A stretch of DNA of 64,000 nucleotides, from the NCBI RefSeq assembly GCF_013184745.1, contig NZ_JAATVU010000025.1, forward strand, positions 26,047 to 90,046. Direction: 5' to 3'. The DNA comes from Mangrovicoccus sp. HB161399. GTDB lineage: Bacteria > Pseudomonadota > Alphaproteobacteria > Rhodobacterales > Rhodobacteraceae. Position numbers and translations under genes: made by a program. A model generated the notes under the pieces. It was given only the letters and a program-made list of their open reading frames with translations. It was not told where the DNA came from and did no database searches. Positions 33,531 to 44,015 of the stretch are shown piece by piece. How positions within the stretch are numbered: position 1 is the first letter of the stretch; every line of letters begins with the position of its first letter.

Positions 33531-33753
33531 GGCGGCGCCGTCCCGTTCCGGAGCCGTCCTGCCGCCCGCGCCGCCCGCGGACGGGACGCTCCGGGCCTGA
33601 CCCTTGGGAAGGCTGGGTTAACTATTCGCCGCCAGGTCACAATCTTGCCTGAAGGAGGGGCAGGTACCGGTCGCGGGCTGGACGCAAGGGGGCCCTTCCG
33701 GTATCGTCCCTGCCAGATACCGGGGCGCAAGATCCCGGGAAACTGAGGCACAG

Positions 33754-34938
33754 ATGCAGTATCCAGACCGGTTCTCCGATCTGCCCGCTTACGCATTTCC
33801 GCGTCTGCGGGCTCTTCTCGACCATCACCAGCCCGGCGGGGCGCCCTTGTCGATGTCGATCGGCGAGCCGAAACATGCATTTCCGGACTGGGTCAGCGCC
33901 ATCATCGCGGAAAACGCAGCCGGTTTCGGCAGTTACCCCGCCAATGACGGCACGCCCGAGCTGTTGTCGGCGATCGCCGGCTGGATCGGGCGGCGCTATG
34001 GCGTGACCGTCGACGGCGCCACCCAGATCATGGCGCTGAACGGCAGCCGCGAGGGGCTCTACAACATTGCGATGGCGATCGCGCCGGAGACGAAGAACGG
34101 GCGGAAGCCCGTCTTCCTGATGCCGAACCCGTTCTACCAGGCCTATGCCGTGGCCGCGATCTCGGTCGGGGCGGAGCCGGTGATGATTCCCGCGACGCGA
34201 GAAACCGGGCATCTGCCCGATTATGCGGCACTGCCGTCGGAAATTCTCGACCGGGTGACGCTCTGCTACATCTGTTCGCCGTCCAATCCGCAGGGCGCGG
34301 TGGCGGGCGAGGATTACTGGCGCGGGCTGCTGGCGCTGGCCGAGAAGCACGATTTCAAGATTGTCGCCGACGAATGCTATTCCGAGATCTACCGCGGCGC
34401 GCCGCCCCCTGGCATCCTCGCCGCGGCGGCCGCGACCGGCGCCGATCCCGAACGCGTCCTGGCGATCCATTCGCTGTCGAAGCGATCGAACCTGCCGGGG
34501 CTGCGCTCGGGCTGCGTGACCTCCGGTCCGGAAAACATCCGCCGCATCCGCCAGCTGCGCGCCTATGGCGGCGCGCCGCTGCCGCTGCCGCTGCAGGCCG
34601 CCGCCGCCAAGGTTTGGGCCGACGAAGAGCACGTGGTCGAGAACCGCCGACTCTACGGCGTGAAATTCGAGCTGGCCGACCGGATCTTCGGCGACGTGCC
34701 GGGCTACGAGCCGCCGGTGGCCGGGTTCTTCCTCTGGCTTCCCGTGCCGGACGGGGAGGCGGCCTGCCTGAAGCTTTGGCAGGAGACCGGCGTGCGCTGC
34801 CTGCCCGGCGCCTATCTCGGCCGCGACAGCGGCTCCGGCAACCCCGGCGCGGGCTTCATCCGCACCGCGCTGGTCGCGCCGATGGAGCAGACCGAGACGG
34901 GGCTGACCCTGATCCGCCATTGCCTTTATGACAGTTGA
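33754..34938 (+). CDS. PLP-dependent class I/II aminotransferase, DapC-like
   Basis: A 394-residue fold-type I aminotransferase. Seen: NGSREGLYN near 96, the substrate/PLP region NPFYQAYAVAA, SPSNPQGAV (178-184), DECYSEIY (207-214) and the PLP lysine K243 in HSLSKRSNLPGLRSG. The closest match by eye is N-succinyldiaminopimelate aminotransferase of the DapC type used in lysine/diaminopimelate synthesis, which alphaproteobacteria with the succinylase pathway need. It is 11 bp upstream of ftsK and co-directional, a conserved order in this group. Confidence 0.88.
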   Translation: MQYPDRFSDLPAYAFPRLRALLDHHQPGGAPLSMSIGEPKHAFPDWVSAIIAENAAGFGSYPANDGTPELLSAIAGWIGRRYGVTVDGATQIMALNGSREGLYNIAMAIAPETKNGRKPVFLMPNPFYQAYAVAAISVGAEPVMIPATRETGHLPDYAALPSEILDRVTLCYICSPSNPQGAVAGEDYWRGLLALAEKHDFKIVADECYSEIYRGAPPPGILAAAAATGADPERVLAIHSLSKRSNLPGLRSGCVTSGPENIRRIRQLRAYGGAPLPLPLQAAAAKVWADEEHVVENRRLYGVKFELADRIFGDVPGYEPPVAGFFLWLPVPDGEAACLKLWQETGVRCLPGAYLGRDSGSGNPGAGFIRTALVAPMEQTETGLTLIRHCLYDS

Positions 34939-34949
34939 GGACCTGAGCC

Positions 34950-37900
34950 ATGGCCTATTCGACCCGCGGACGTGATCCCCTTCTGGATGCCGAGACCCAG
35001 GCGGCGCTGGAACGGCGGACAAGCGAGCTGATCGGCCTGGCGCTGATCGCCGGGGCCGTCGGCCTCGGGCTGATCCTGGCGAGCTATTCGCCCTACGACC
35101 CGTCCTTCCTGGGCAGCACCACAGGCGATCCGCAGAACCTGCTGGGCTATCCCGGCGCCTATGTGGCCTCGGCGCTCAGCTTCATCTTCGGCCGCGGCGC
35201 CTGGGCGCTGGTGGTGGCGCTCGGCATCTGGGGCGGGCGCTTCCTGTTCCACCGCGGCGGCGACCGGCTGCTCAGCCGCGGCGTCTTCCTGCCGCTGTGG
35301 GTCGCGCTGGCCGCCATCTATGCCTCCAGCTACGTGCCGGGGCCGGAATGGACGCATCATTTCGGGCTCGGCGGCATGCTGGGCGATGCCGCGCTCGGCA
35401 TCCTGATCGGCATCCTGCCGCTCGGGCTCGGCCTGTCGCTGAAGATTTCCGCCGTGCTCCTGGGGCTCGGCGTGCTGGCCTTCGGGCTGTTCTGCACCGG
35501 CTTCACCCGGGCGGAGCTAGGCGGGCTCGGCCGGTTCCTCGGGATCGGCACGGTGCTGGCCTATGACAAGCTGCTGCGCCGTGCTGGCGAGGCGGGGCAG
35601 GGGGCGGCCGCCGGCATGTCCGAAGCCCGCGCCCGCCGCGCCGAGGCCCGCGAGGAGCGCCGCGCGGTCAAGGCGGAGCGCAAGGCCGCCGCCCGCGCGG
35701 AGCCGAAGAGCTCGCGCCGCGCGGTGCTGCCCGACGACGACGACATACCGGTGCTCGACGAGGACGAGGACTGGACCCGCGACCCGCTGTTCCAGACCGC
35801 GGCGGAACGAGCCGCCTATGGCGGCGAGGCCTACGAGGATGACGGCGCCGACGGGCGCTGGGACGCGGAAGAGCCGGACGGGGACGGCTATGACGACGGC
35901 TATGGCGACGATGACGGCGGCTACGAGGAGCCGCGCCCGGCGAAGGCGAGCTTCCTCAGCCGCATTCCGGTGATCGGTCCGCGCATCGCGCCCGAACCGG
36001 CGCCCGAGCCTTACGACATGTATGATGACGAGGACGAGGAATTGAGCGACGAGGCCGACGACCGCCTGCAGGCCCGCATCACCGGCGCGATCCGCCGCCG
36101 CCAGCGCCAGGACCGTGCCCAGCTCGCGGCCAAGCGCCGGCGCGGGAAGGCGCCTGCCGCCGCGCCGGAGCCCGAGCCCGAGTCCGGGGAGGAGGCCGGC
36201 AGCCCTGCGATGTTCATCCGCCCGCGCCGGGCGGAGCCGCCGGTCGCAGGCCGTCAGATGCCGCGGTTCGAGGAAGTGGCGGACGACATGGATGACGAGG
36301 ACGATTTCGCCCCGGCTCCCGCGGCGACCGCCACCGAGATCCCGCGCTTCCTCGCCCAGAAGGCCGTGGTGCGCCAGCCGGTCCAGGCGCCGCCGAAACC
36401 TTCCGCCCGCGTCCGGGCCGAGGCGCAGCCGGATTTCCTCGGCGTGCCGGAGGAAGGGTATGCCCCGCCGCCGCTGGCGCTGCTGACCGACCCCTCGACG
36501 GTGGAGAAGCACTACCTGTCGGACGAGGCGCTGCAGGAAAACGCCCGCATGCTGGAGACCGTGCTCGACGATTACGGCGTGAAGGGCGACATCGTCTCGG
36601 TCCGCCCGGGCCCGGTCGTCACCATGTACGAGCTGGAACCGGCCCCGGGCCTCAAGGCGAGCCGCGTCATCGGCCTGGCCGACGACATCGCGCGCTCGAT
36701 GTCGGCGCTTTCGGCGCGGGTGTCCACCGTTCCGGGCCGCACCGTGATCGGCATCGAACTGCCCAACGAGCACCGCGAGATGGTGCTCCTGCGCGAAATA
36801 CTGGCCTCCACCGATTTCGACGACGGCAAGGCGCGCCTGCCGCTGGCGCTCGGCAAGGACATCGGCGGCCGCCCGATCGTGGCGAACCTCGCCAAGATGC
36901 CCCACCTGCTGATCGCGGGCACCACGGGCTCGGGGAAATCCGTCGCGATCAACACGATGATCCTGTCGCTGCTCTACAAGCTCTCGCCGGAAGAGTGCCG
37001 CCTGATCATGATCGACCCGAAGATGCTGGAGCTTTCCGTCTATGACGGGATCCCGCATCTGCTGTCCCCCGTGGTCACCGACCCCAAGAAGGCCGTCGTC
37101 GCGCTGAAATGGGTGGTGGGCGAGATGGAGGACCGCTACCGCAAGATGTCCAAGATGGGCGTGCGCAACATCGAGGGCTACAACGGCCGCGTCGCCGATG
37201 CGCTGGCCAAGGGCGAGCTGTTCTCGCGCACCGTCCAGACCGGCTTCGACGACGAGACCGGCGATCCGGTGTTCGAGACCGAGGAGATCCAGCCGGTCAA
37301 GCTGCCGTTCATCGTGGTGATCGTCGACGAGATGGCCGACCTGATGATGGTGGCCGGCAAGGAGATCGAGGCCTGCATCCAGCGCCTGGCGCAGATGGCG
37401 CGGGCCTCGGGCATCCACATCATCATGGCGACGCAGCGTCCCTCGGTCGATGTCATCACCGGCACGATCAAGGCGAACTTCCCGACCCGGATCTCCTTCC
37501 AGGTGACCTCCAAGGTCGACAGCCGCACGATCCTGGGCGAGATGGGGGCCGAGCAGCTGCTCGGCATGGGCGACATGCTCTACATGGCGGGCGGCGCGAA
37601 GATCACCCGCGTCCACGGGCCCTTCGCCTCGGACGAGGAGGTCGAGGAAGTCGTCACCTACCTCAAGGCCTACGGTCCGCCGGAATACGTCAACACCGTG
37701 CTCGAGGGGCCGGATGACGAGGCGGCGCCGGATATCGACGCGGTGCTCGGCCTGGGCGGCAACACCACCGGCGAGGATGCGCTCTACGACAAGGCGGTGC
37801 AGATCGTCATCAAGGACCGCAAGTGCTCCACCTCCTACATCCAGCGCAAGCTCGGCATCGGCTACAACAAGGCCGCGCGGCTCGTCGAGCAGATGGAGGA

Positions 37901-37964
37901 AGAGGGCCTGGTCTCGCAGGCCAACCACGTGGGCAAGCGCGAGATCCTCGTGCCCGAACAGTGA
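34950..37964 (+). CDS. ftsK: DNA translocase FtsK
   Basis: A 1004-residue septal DNA pump. Four hydrophobic segments lie within about residues 20-195. A linker (about 205-480) is alternately very basic ([13 protein letters not shown]) and very acidic ([28 protein letters not shown]) and low in complexity. The motor follows (about 500-930) with Walker A GTTGSGKS near 657 and Walker [11 protein letters not shown] near 790, then the winged-helix gamma domain ([18 protein letters not shown]) that reads KOPS and contacts XerD. The 11-bp gap to the aminotransferase gene suggests an operon. Confidence 0.97.
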   Translation: MAYSTRGRDPLLDAETQAALERRTSELIGLALIAGAVGLGLILASYSPYDPSFLGSTTGDPQNLLGYPGAYVASALSFIFGRGAWALVVALGIWGGRFLFHRGGDRLLSRGVFLPLWVALAAIYASSYVPGPEWTHHFGLGGMLGDAALGILIGILPLGLGLSLKISAVLLGLGVLAFGLFCTGFTRAELGGLGRFLGIGTVLAYDKLLRRAGEAGQGAAAGMSEARARRAEAREERRAVKAERKAAARAEPKSSRRAVLPDDDDIPVLDEDEDWTRDPLFQTAAERAAYGGEAYEDDGADGRWDAEEPDGDGYDDGYGDDDGGYEEPRPAKASFLSRIPVIGPRIAPEPAPEPYDMYDDEDEELSDEADDRLQARITGAIRRRQRQDRAQLAAKRRRGKAPAAAPEPEPESGEEAGSPAMFIRPRRAEPPVAGRQMPRFEEVADDMDDEDDFAPAPAATATEIPRFLAQKAVVRQPVQAPPKPSARVRAEAQPDFLGVPEEGYAPPPLALLTDPSTVEKHYLSDEALQENARMLETVLDDYGVKGDIVSVRPGPVVTMYELEPAPGLKASRVIGLADDIARSMSALSARVSTVPGRTVIGIELPNEHREMVLLREILASTDFDDGKARLPLALGKDIGGRPIVANLAKMPHLLIAGTTGSGKSVAINTMILSLLYKLSPEECRLIMIDPKMLELSVYDGIPHLLSPVVTDPKKAVVALKWVVGEMEDRYRKMSKMGVRNIEGYNGRVADALAKGELFSRTVQTGFDDETGDPVFETEEIQPVKLPFIVVIVDEMADLMMVAGKEIEACIQRLAQMARASGIHIIMATQRPSVDVITGTIKANFPTRISFQVTSKVDSRTILGEMGAEQLLGMGDMLYMAGGAKITRVHGPFASDEEVEEVVTYLKAYGPPEYVNTVLEGPDDEAAPDIDAVLGLGGNTTGEDALYDKAVQIVIKDRKCSTSYIQRKLGIGYNKAARLVEQMEEEGLVSQANHVGKREILVPEQ

Positions 37965-37974
37965 CGCGGGCGCC

Positions 37975-37996
37975 GGCAGCGCCTCGGGGCGCTGCC
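37975..37996 (+). terminator. Stem-loop after ftsK
   Basis: GGCAGCGCC-TCGG-GGCGCTGCC, a perfect 9-bp stem with a tetraloop, 10 bp after the ftsK stop. No T-run. Confidence 0.5.
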
Positions 37997-38142
37997 CCCC
38001 ATGCCCCGCCCGGCGTGCCGCCCCGGCGGTGCGCGGGGCGGGGCTGCCTCCTTCAGGCGGAACCGCGCCGATGACGCGCTTGTCAGCGGATCGGGCAGAA
38101 CTGCTGCTGTTCTTTTCCGCGCCGATGCCTATCTAGGCTGGC

Positions 38143-38754
38143 ATGAAACGCAGACAGTTCCTCTCCGCCTCCGCGGCGCTCGCCGCCGCCCCGCTCGCCA
38201 CCGCGGGCCGGGCCATGGCTGCGCCGGTCCAGATCGGCGCGCTTTCCAGCTACCTCAACTCGCTGCAATCGGTGCAGTGCCGCTTCGTCCAGGTGAACCC
38301 GGACGGCAGCCAGGACCGCGGAACCCTGTCGATCAAGCGCCCGGGCCGCGCGCGCTTCGACTACGACAAGCCGAACGAGACCCTGGTCATGGTCGGCGGC
38401 GGGCAGGTCGCGATCTTCGACAAGTATTCCGGCGCCCAGCCCGACGAATACCCGCTGAAGCGCACCCCGCTGAACCTCATCCTCGGCCAGAGCGTGAACC
38501 TAGCCAATGCCCGCATGGTGGTCGACCACCGCGAATCCGCCGACCGCACCCTGGTCGTGGCGCAGGATCCGGACCATCCCGAATACGGCCAGATCGGCCT
38601 CTATTTCGAGGAATCGCCGGTCCGCCTGGCGGAGTGGATCATCACCAACGAGGCGGGCGAACGCACCCGCGTCGTGCTCGGCGCCTTCTCCGAGCGCCAG
38701 CTCGGCTCCTCGCTGTTCAACGTCGCGGGCGAGAAGATGCGGCGCGCCCGCTGA
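38143..38754 (+). CDS. lolA: Outer-membrane lipoprotein carrier protein LolA
   Basis: A 203-residue periplasmic lipoprotein chaperone that ferries lipoproteins from LolCDE to the outer membrane. The N-terminus KRRQFLSASAALAAAPLATA is a twin-arginine-like signal ending near RAMA. The LolA fold is indicated by SLQSVQCRFVQVNPDGSQDRG, IKRPGRARFDYDKPN and GQVAIFDKYSGAQ. Position directly after ftsK matches other Rhodobacterales. It converges with the gene at 38767 (12-bp gap). Confidence 0.92.
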   Translation: MKRRQFLSASAALAAAPLATAGRAMAAPVQIGALSSYLNSLQSVQCRFVQVNPDGSQDRGTLSIKRPGRARFDYDKPNETLVMVGGGQVAIFDKYSGAQPDEYPLKRTPLNLILGQSVNLANARMVVDHRESADRTLVVAQDPDHPEYGQIGLYFEESPVRLAEWIITNEAGERTRVVLGAFSERQLGSSLFNVAGEKMRRAR

Positions 38755-38766
38755 GGCGCCGCCGCC

Positions 38767-39978
38767 TCATTCCTGCTGGTCGGCCTCCGCGCCGGTCCGC
38801 CGGAACGGGCCGTAGCCGGTGAGGATCTCGATTTCCTCGTCCACCGCTGCCCGCTCCGCTTCCAGGTATTCCGCAATGGCCCCTGCGAAGCTCTCGTTCG
38901 CCACCCAGTGCAGCGAGTGTGTCGGCGCGGGCAGGTAGCCGCGGGCCAGCTTGTGCTCGCCCTGCGCCCCCGCCTCGACCCGCTTCAGCCCCGTCTCGAT
39001 CGCGTGGTCGATCGCCTGGTAGTAGCAGGCCTCGAAATGCAGGCAGGGATGGTGTTCGATGGCGCCCCAGTAGCGGCCGTAGAGCGCCTCGCGCCCGAGG
39101 AAGTTCAGCGCGCCTGCCACCGGACGCCCGTTGCGCACCGCCAGCACCAGCAAAACGTCGCGGCGCAGATGGTCATGCGCCTGCCGGAAGAAGTCCCGCG
39201 TGAGGTAGGGCGTGCCCCATTTGCGGCTGCCGGTGTCCTGGTAGAAGACCCAGACCGCGTCCCAGTGCTCCGGCTGGATCTGGTCGCCGGTCAGCCGCAG
39301 GATCTCGCCGCCGAAGCCCTGCGCCGCGGCGCGCTCCTTGCGGATGTTCTTGCGCTTGCGCGAGCTGAGGCTGGCGAGGAAGGCGCCGAAATCGGGGTAG
39401 CCTTCGTTCACCCAGTGGAATTGCTGGGTGACGCGGCGCATCAGCCCGGCGGCGCCGCCGCGCTCGGCCTCGGCGCCGGTGCAGAAGGTAACATGGACGG
39501 AGCTCAGCCCGTGATTGGACGCCACCTGCAGCGCGCCCTGCAGCAGCGCCTCGGTGCCGGGCACCTCCCAGCCGGGCTTGGTCAGGAAGCGGCGGCCGGT
39601 TGCCGGGGTGAAGGGCACCGCGACCTGCAGCTTTGGATAGTAGCGTCCGCCCGCGCGCTCGAAGGCATGCGCCCAGTTGTGGTCGAAGATGTATTCGCCC
39701 TGGCTGTGGCTCTTGGCATAGAGCGGCGCGCAGGCCACCGTTTCGGCGCCGTGCCGCACGGCGAGGTAGCGCGGCTGCCAGCCCGAGCGTCCGCCGACGG
39801 ACCGGCTGTCTTCCAGCGCCTTGAGGAAGCGGTGGGTGGTGAACGGGTCGAGGGGCGGGCCGCCATCCGCCGTTTCCGGACAGGCGCAGTCGTCCCACTC
39901 CGCGGCCGGGATCGCGTCTAGGCTGGCGAGGACGGAGACCTCGAGCACGGCATCATCGCTGGGCATGGGATGGGTCAT
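38767..39978 (-). CDS. FemAB/GNAT-like protein of the DUF482 (peptidogalycan) family
   Basis: A 403-residue protein of the PF04339 type, related in fold to FemAB/GNAT acyltransferases. Recognisable blocks are FDHNWAHAFERAGGRYYPKL, VPFTPATGRRFL, FHWVNEGYPDFGAFLASLSS-RKRKNIRKER and FEACYYQAIDHAIETGL near the C-terminus. The reaction is not established to my knowledge; an aminoacyl or acyl transfer is suggested by the fold. It is last in a three-gene minus-strand unit after the Rid and GDPD genes (6-bp gap). Confidence 0.85.
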   Translation of the reverse strand: MTHPMPSDDAVLEVSVLASLDAIPAAEWDDCACPETADGGPPLDPFTTHRFLKALEDSRSVGGRSGWQPRYLAVRHGAETVACAPLYAKSHSQGEYIFDHNWAHAFERAGGRYYPKLQVAVPFTPATGRRFLTKPGWEVPGTEALLQGALQVASNHGLSSVHVTFCTGAEAERGGAAGLMRRVTQQFHWVNEGYPDFGAFLASLSSRKRKNIRKERAAAQGFGGEILRLTGDQIQPEHWDAVWVFYQDTGSRKWGTPYLTRDFFRQAHDHLRRDVLLVLAVRNGRPVAGALNFLGREALYGRYWGAIEHHPCLHFEACYYQAIDHAIETGLKRVEAGAQGEHKLARGYLPAPTHSLHWVANESFAGAIAEYLEAERAAVDEEIEILTGYGPFRRTGAEADQQE

Positions 39979-39984
39979 GCCCCA

Positions 39985-40779
39985 TCAATTGGGAGTCGCG
40001 CCTCCGGGGTCAAGAGCCGCCTCCGGGCCGGCGGGGCGGTATCGCTCGAAGGTGATATTTGCGGCAAAGCGGCGGGCCTCTGCCTCCTCTTCGGGGCTGC
40101 GCACGGTCCAGGCGAGGATCGGCAGGCCGGCCGCCTTCAGCGCCGACAGCCAGGGCGCGCGCCCCTCCCGGATTCCGTGCGAGAGAAAGCCCGCCCCGTA
40201 ATCCCGCGGATCGAGCGCGCGGCCCGTGATGCGGGCGTCGGTTTCGGGATCTTCGGGGAACAGTCCCGGCCCGTGGCCGGTGGTGATGCCCCAGCACAGG
40301 TCGGGCCGCAGCGCCGCGCCATGGGCGATGGCGAAGGGGTTGAAGGACATCAGCGCGACCTCGCCGGGATAGCCCGCCAGCGCCGCCAGCGCCAGTTCGG
40401 CCAGCTTGTTGGTGGCGACGCAGGGGGCGCCCGGCTGGCTCTTCAGCTCGATCAGCAGCGGCACGCGGCCGGCGACGAGCGCCAGGAACTGCGCCAGCGT
40501 CGGCACGGTCTCGGCGGTGCCGAGCAGCGCCATCCGCCCCAGCTCCTCGGCGCTGCGCCCGGTGACGGGCCCGGCCTCGTCGGTGAGCCGGTCCAGCGTG
40601 CCGTCATGGAAGACCATCGGCACGCCGTCGCCGCTGGGCTGGATGTCGAGCTCGATCCCGTAGCCCTCCGCGCAGGCCGCCTCTGCGGCGGCCAGGCTGT
40701 TCTCGGGGATGCCCCGGCCTGCGTCATGCAGGCCGCGATGGGCGATGGGCCGCGCCAGCAGCCCGGCCGGGAAGGTCAT
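39985..40779 (-). CDS. Glycerophosphodiester phosphodiesterase
   Basis: A 264-residue GDPD-domain enzyme hydrolysing glycerophosphodiesters to glycerol-3-phosphate and an alcohol. The catalytic HRGLHDAGRGIPENS (residues about 14-28), metal-binding ELDIQPSGDGVPMVFHDGTLDRLT and later LIELKSQP are in order. There is no signal peptide, so it is cytoplasmic and UgpQ-like. It overlaps the Rid gene by 4 bp (ATGA), so the two are translationally coupled. Confidence 0.93.
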   Translation of the reverse strand: MTFPAGLLARPIAHRGLHDAGRGIPENSLAAAEAACAEGYGIELDIQPSGDGVPMVFHDGTLDRLTDEAGPVTGRSAEELGRMALLGTAETVPTLAQFLALVAGRVPLLIELKSQPGAPCVATNKLAELALAALAGYPGEVALMSFNPFAIAHGAALRPDLCWGITTGHGPGLFPEDPETDARITGRALDPRDYGAGFLSHGIREGRAPWLSALKAAGLPILAWTVRSPEEEAEARRFAANITFERYRPAGPEAALDPGGATPN

Positions 40780-41243
40780 CGTACCTGGAAGATGCCGTCG
40801 ATCTCGACCGCCACGCCGAAGGGCAGGGAGGGCGAGGAGACGGCGGAGCGGGCATGGCGCCCGGCATCGCCGAGCACTTCGACGAGGAAATCCGAGGCGC
40901 CGTTCACCACGGCGGGCTGCTGGCCGAAATCCGGCGAGGAATTGACGAAGGCGCCCAGCTTGACGACGCGGACCAGCCGGTCGAGATCGCCGCCGCAGGC
41001 CGCCTTGACCTGGGCGAGCAGGTGGATCGCGCAGAGCTTCGCCGCTGCGGCGCCGTCGGCGACCTCCAGCCCGTCGCCCAGCTTGCCGGTGACCAGCGTG
41101 CCGTCCTCCGCCTTGGGCAGCTGGCCCGAGACATGCAGCAGATCGCCTGCCTGGACAAAGGGCACGTAATTGGCGGCCGGGGCCGCCGCGTCCGGCAGGG
41201 TGATGCCGAGCGCGGCGAGGCGGGACTCGAATTGACCGGACAT
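40776..41243 (-). CDS. Rid-family protein (YjgF-like) lacking catalytic Arg
   Basis: A 155-residue Rid protein of the longer type: VQAGDLLHVSGQLPKAEDG, LCAIHLLAQVKAACGGDLDR and a C-terminal LPFGVAVEIDGIF. Where RidA has Arg105 it has no arginine (SSPSLPFGV), so it is not an archetypal imine deaminase. Start ATG 41243 lies behind a GGAGAG site. It heads the unit Rid-GDPD-DUF482 transcribed leftwards. Confidence 0.9.
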   Translation of the reverse strand: MSGQFESRLAALGITLPDAAAPAANYVPFVQAGDLLHVSGQLPKAEDGTLVTGKLGDGLEVADGAAAAKLCAIHLLAQVKAACGGDLDRLVRVVKLGAFVNSSPDFGQQPAVVNGASDFLVEVLGDAGRHARSAVSSPSLPFGVAVEIDGIFQVR

Positions 41244-41324
41244 GGCGGCTCTCCTTGGTGGTTCCGGCGGCACCCTAGCCGCGAAGCCCGCCCGCAGGAA
41301 GCCGGCAATCCGGCGCGCGCCCTG

Positions 41325-44015
41325 TCAGTCCGCCGCAGGACCGGCGGGAGGTTCCTCGCGCCCGAGCGCGGCGCAGAGCGCCTTGGTCAGGTCGGTGCGG
41401 CTGATCGGCTTCATCAGGCTGATGTCCTGCGGGTTCAGGTCATCGCAGTTCATCGCGCTCTCCTTCGGATAGCCCGACATGAAGATCACCCGCAGATGCG
41501 GCGCCAGCCTGCGCAGCCGGTCGGCCAGCGCCGGCCCCTGCAGGCTGCCCGGCATCACGATGTCCGTCAGCAGCACGTCGGCCCGCGCGTGCGGGAAGAG
41601 GTCGAGCGCCTCGTCGCCGGAGGCGGCCGCAGTCACGCGGAGCCCCATGCGCTCCAGCCGCAGCGTGAGCACGCGGCTGACGCCGGGATCGTCCTCGACC
41701 AGCAGCACCCTGCCGTCGAGGCGGACATTGCCCAGCCTGCGCGCCTCGGCGCTGCGGGCGCGGACCGGATCGACATCGGAGGCCGGCAGGAACAGCTTCA
41801 CCGTGGTGCCGAGCCCGGGTTCGGAATAGACCCGCACGCCGCCGCCCGACTGCTTGGCGAAGCCCTGCACCATCGGCAGGCCCAGTCCCGAACCCTTCGA
41901 CGGCGGCTTGGTCGAGTAGAAGGGGGTGAAGACCTTGGCCAGCTGCGCCTTGCTCATGCCGATGCCGGTATCGGTGACCGCGACCACCGCATAGAGCCCG
42001 GGCGGCAGATCCTCCTGTCCTTCCTCGAGGAAAGGTTCCTCCAGCGCGACATTCTGGGTCTCGATGGTCAGCCTGCCGATCCCGTCCATCGCGTCGCGCG
42101 CGTTGATCGCCAGGTTCAGCAGGGCGTTCTCGAAGGAGTTGCGGTCGGCATGGACCGGCCAGGCGTCGGCGGCGAAGCGGGTCTCGACCTCGATGGTCGA
42201 GGGCAGCACCCGCTTGAGCATCTGGTTGAGTTCGCCGATCAGCTCGCCCAGGTCGATCCGGGCCGGTTCCAGCGTCGCCTTGCGCGCGAAGCTCAGCAGG
42301 TTGCGGGTCAGCCCGGCGCCCTTCTTGGCGGCGTCGATGGCGGAGCGGATCAGGTCGGCGCCGCCGGGCAGCTGGCTGGTCTCCTCCAGCAGCTCGAGAT
42401 TGCCGACGATCACCGCGAGCAGGTTGTTGAAGTCATGCGCGACGCCGCCCGCCATCTGGCCGACGACCTCCATCTTCTGCGCCTGGACCAACCGCTTCTC
42501 CGTGTCGACGGCATCGGTGATGTCCTGCACCGTGCCGACCATGCCCGTCGGCGTCCCGTCCTTGTCGACCTCCAGCAGCGCGTTCCATTCGCAATGGCGG
42601 ATTTCGCCGTCGCCGCGGATGATGCGGGCGCGGATCCGGTCATGGTCGCCGCAGTTCAGCTTTCCTTCCTGCAGGGTCCGGCGCATGGCGTCCTGCAGGA
42701 TGAACTTGTCCTCGGGATGCATCAGATAGGCCATCTGCTGCATCGTCGGCTTGAACCGCGCGGGGTCGAGCCCGTGGATGCGGTAGCATTCCGGCGACCA
42801 GTACATTCCCGGCGGGTCGAGCTTCAGCGACCAGTTGCCGATCTTGGCGATCCGCTCGGCGCGCAGCAGCCGCTCGCGCAGCAGGGTTTCCTCTGTGACG
42901 TCGGATTCGGTCCCGAAAAGCCGCACGGGCGTGCCGTCATTGTCGATGATCACCTGGCCCTGGACCGAGATCCAGTGCGGCCGCCCCCGGCGGTCCACCA
43001 TTCGCACGACATGGGTGAAATGCCCGCTTCCGGAGACCGCCTCGTCCACCGCCTCGCGCAGCTTGTGCAGATCCTCCGGGTGGTAGAGCCGGGCGAGGAA
43101 ATCCTCGCCGGGCTCGATCTCGCTAAGGTCGTAGCCCAGCTGCGCCATCAGCCGCGGCGAGAAGGTGATGCTGCCGCTGCGCAGATCCCAGTGCCAGACC
43201 CCGACATCGGTGGCGCGCAGCGCATCCGCGGCCAGCTGCAGCCAGCGGGCATCGGCATTGAGCTGCCCGGGCGCGCCGAAGGTCATGCGGCGGCGGTCCA
43301 TCCAATGCGTCACGCGGCCGTTCTGGCGGTTCACCGGCCAGAAGTCCCACTGCATCAGCGAGAAGCCGCGGCCTTTCGCGGCGGCGGTGTACATCGTCGT
43401 GTAGGAGCGGTTGGTGGCGAAGGCTGTCTCGGCCTCGTGCCAGAGCCGCTCGGGCAGCTCGATCCCGCCGAGTTCGTCCAGCCGCCGCCCGCGCAGCGGC
43501 GCGCCGCCGCTGAGCTGGGCCAGCGACTCGGCATTCGCGGCGGCGATCCGGCACTGGCCCAGCTTCGGCGCGGCCTCCAGGACCATCAGCGTCTCGGCGT
43601 TGCGCGACAGTCCGGTGCCGCTGGCATTTGCCGGGTCCAGGGACGAGAGGAGCCGCCAGGGCTCGCAGCTCAGCAGCAGGTAGTCCTGCCCCGAGGCATC
43701 CTGCACGATGCGGCCCTCGGCCTTCAGCCAGGGGGCGCCGTCCGTCCCGCCGGCGGCAATCACGATGGCCGCGTCCGCGCCGGTGCGGCTCCACAGGCCG
43801 TCGGCGAAGGCGCGGAAATCGCCGCGGTCCGCCTCCCGCCACAGCGCGCCGCAGCTGCAGCCTGCGACCTGCGCGGGGCCGTCTGGCCGGACCAGGCGGG
43901 CAAAGGCGCCGTTGTGCCAGCATACGACGCCTTCGGCGTCGAGCAGCGCCAGTCCGAAGGGCACGCCTTCAAGCACCGTATCCGAGAAGGCCACAGGATC
44001 CCTGTATGCACCCAC
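41325..44015 (-). CDS. Hybrid sensor histidine kinase with several PAS domains and a receiver
   Basis: An 896-residue soluble hybrid kinase without membrane segments. Order: N-terminal PAS-like sensor (about 5-120), a second PAS-like segment (about 135-250), two PAS_3/PAC domains (about 275-385, 390-510; FGTESDVTEETL and GTVQDITDAVDT ends), HisKA with phospho-acceptor His in GGVAHDFNNLLAV (near 527), HATPase with VTDTGIGM and GSGLGLPMVQGF, and a C-terminal receiver with the acceptor Asp in LLTDIVMPG (near 823). The architecture resembles bacterial FixL/blue-light kinase relatives, but no LOV Cys motif was seen. Start is GTG 44015 behind GGGGGA. No cognate regulator is adjacent. Confidence 0.92.
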   Translation of the reverse strand: MGAYRDPVAFSDTVLEGVPFGLALLDAEGVVCWHNGAFARLVRPDGPAQVAGCSCGALWREADRGDFRAFADGLWSRTGADAAIVIAAGGTDGAPWLKAEGRIVQDASGQDYLLLSCEPWRLLSSLDPANASGTGLSRNAETLMVLEAAPKLGQCRIAAANAESLAQLSGGAPLRGRRLDELGGIELPERLWHEAETAFATNRSYTTMYTAAAKGRGFSLMQWDFWPVNRQNGRVTHWMDRRRMTFGAPGQLNADARWLQLAADALRATDVGVWHWDLRSGSITFSPRLMAQLGYDLSEIEPGEDFLARLYHPEDLHKLREAVDEAVSGSGHFTHVVRMVDRRGRPHWISVQGQVIIDNDGTPVRLFGTESDVTEETLLRERLLRAERIAKIGNWSLKLDPPGMYWSPECYRIHGLDPARFKPTMQQMAYLMHPEDKFILQDAMRRTLQEGKLNCGDHDRIRARIIRGDGEIRHCEWNALLEVDKDGTPTGMVGTVQDITDAVDTEKRLVQAQKMEVVGQMAGGVAHDFNNLLAVIVGNLELLEETSQLPGGADLIRSAIDAAKKGAGLTRNLLSFARKATLEPARIDLGELIGELNQMLKRVLPSTIEVETRFAADAWPVHADRNSFENALLNLAINARDAMDGIGRLTIETQNVALEEPFLEEGQEDLPPGLYAVVAVTDTGIGMSKAQLAKVFTPFYSTKPPSKGSGLGLPMVQGFAKQSGGGVRVYSEPGLGTTVKLFLPASDVDPVRARSAEARRLGNVRLDGRVLLVEDDPGVSRVLTLRLERMGLRVTAAASGDEALDLFPHARADVLLTDIVMPGSLQGPALADRLRRLAPHLRVIFMSGYPKESAMNCDDLNPQDISLMKPISRTDLTKALCAALGREEPPAGPAAD

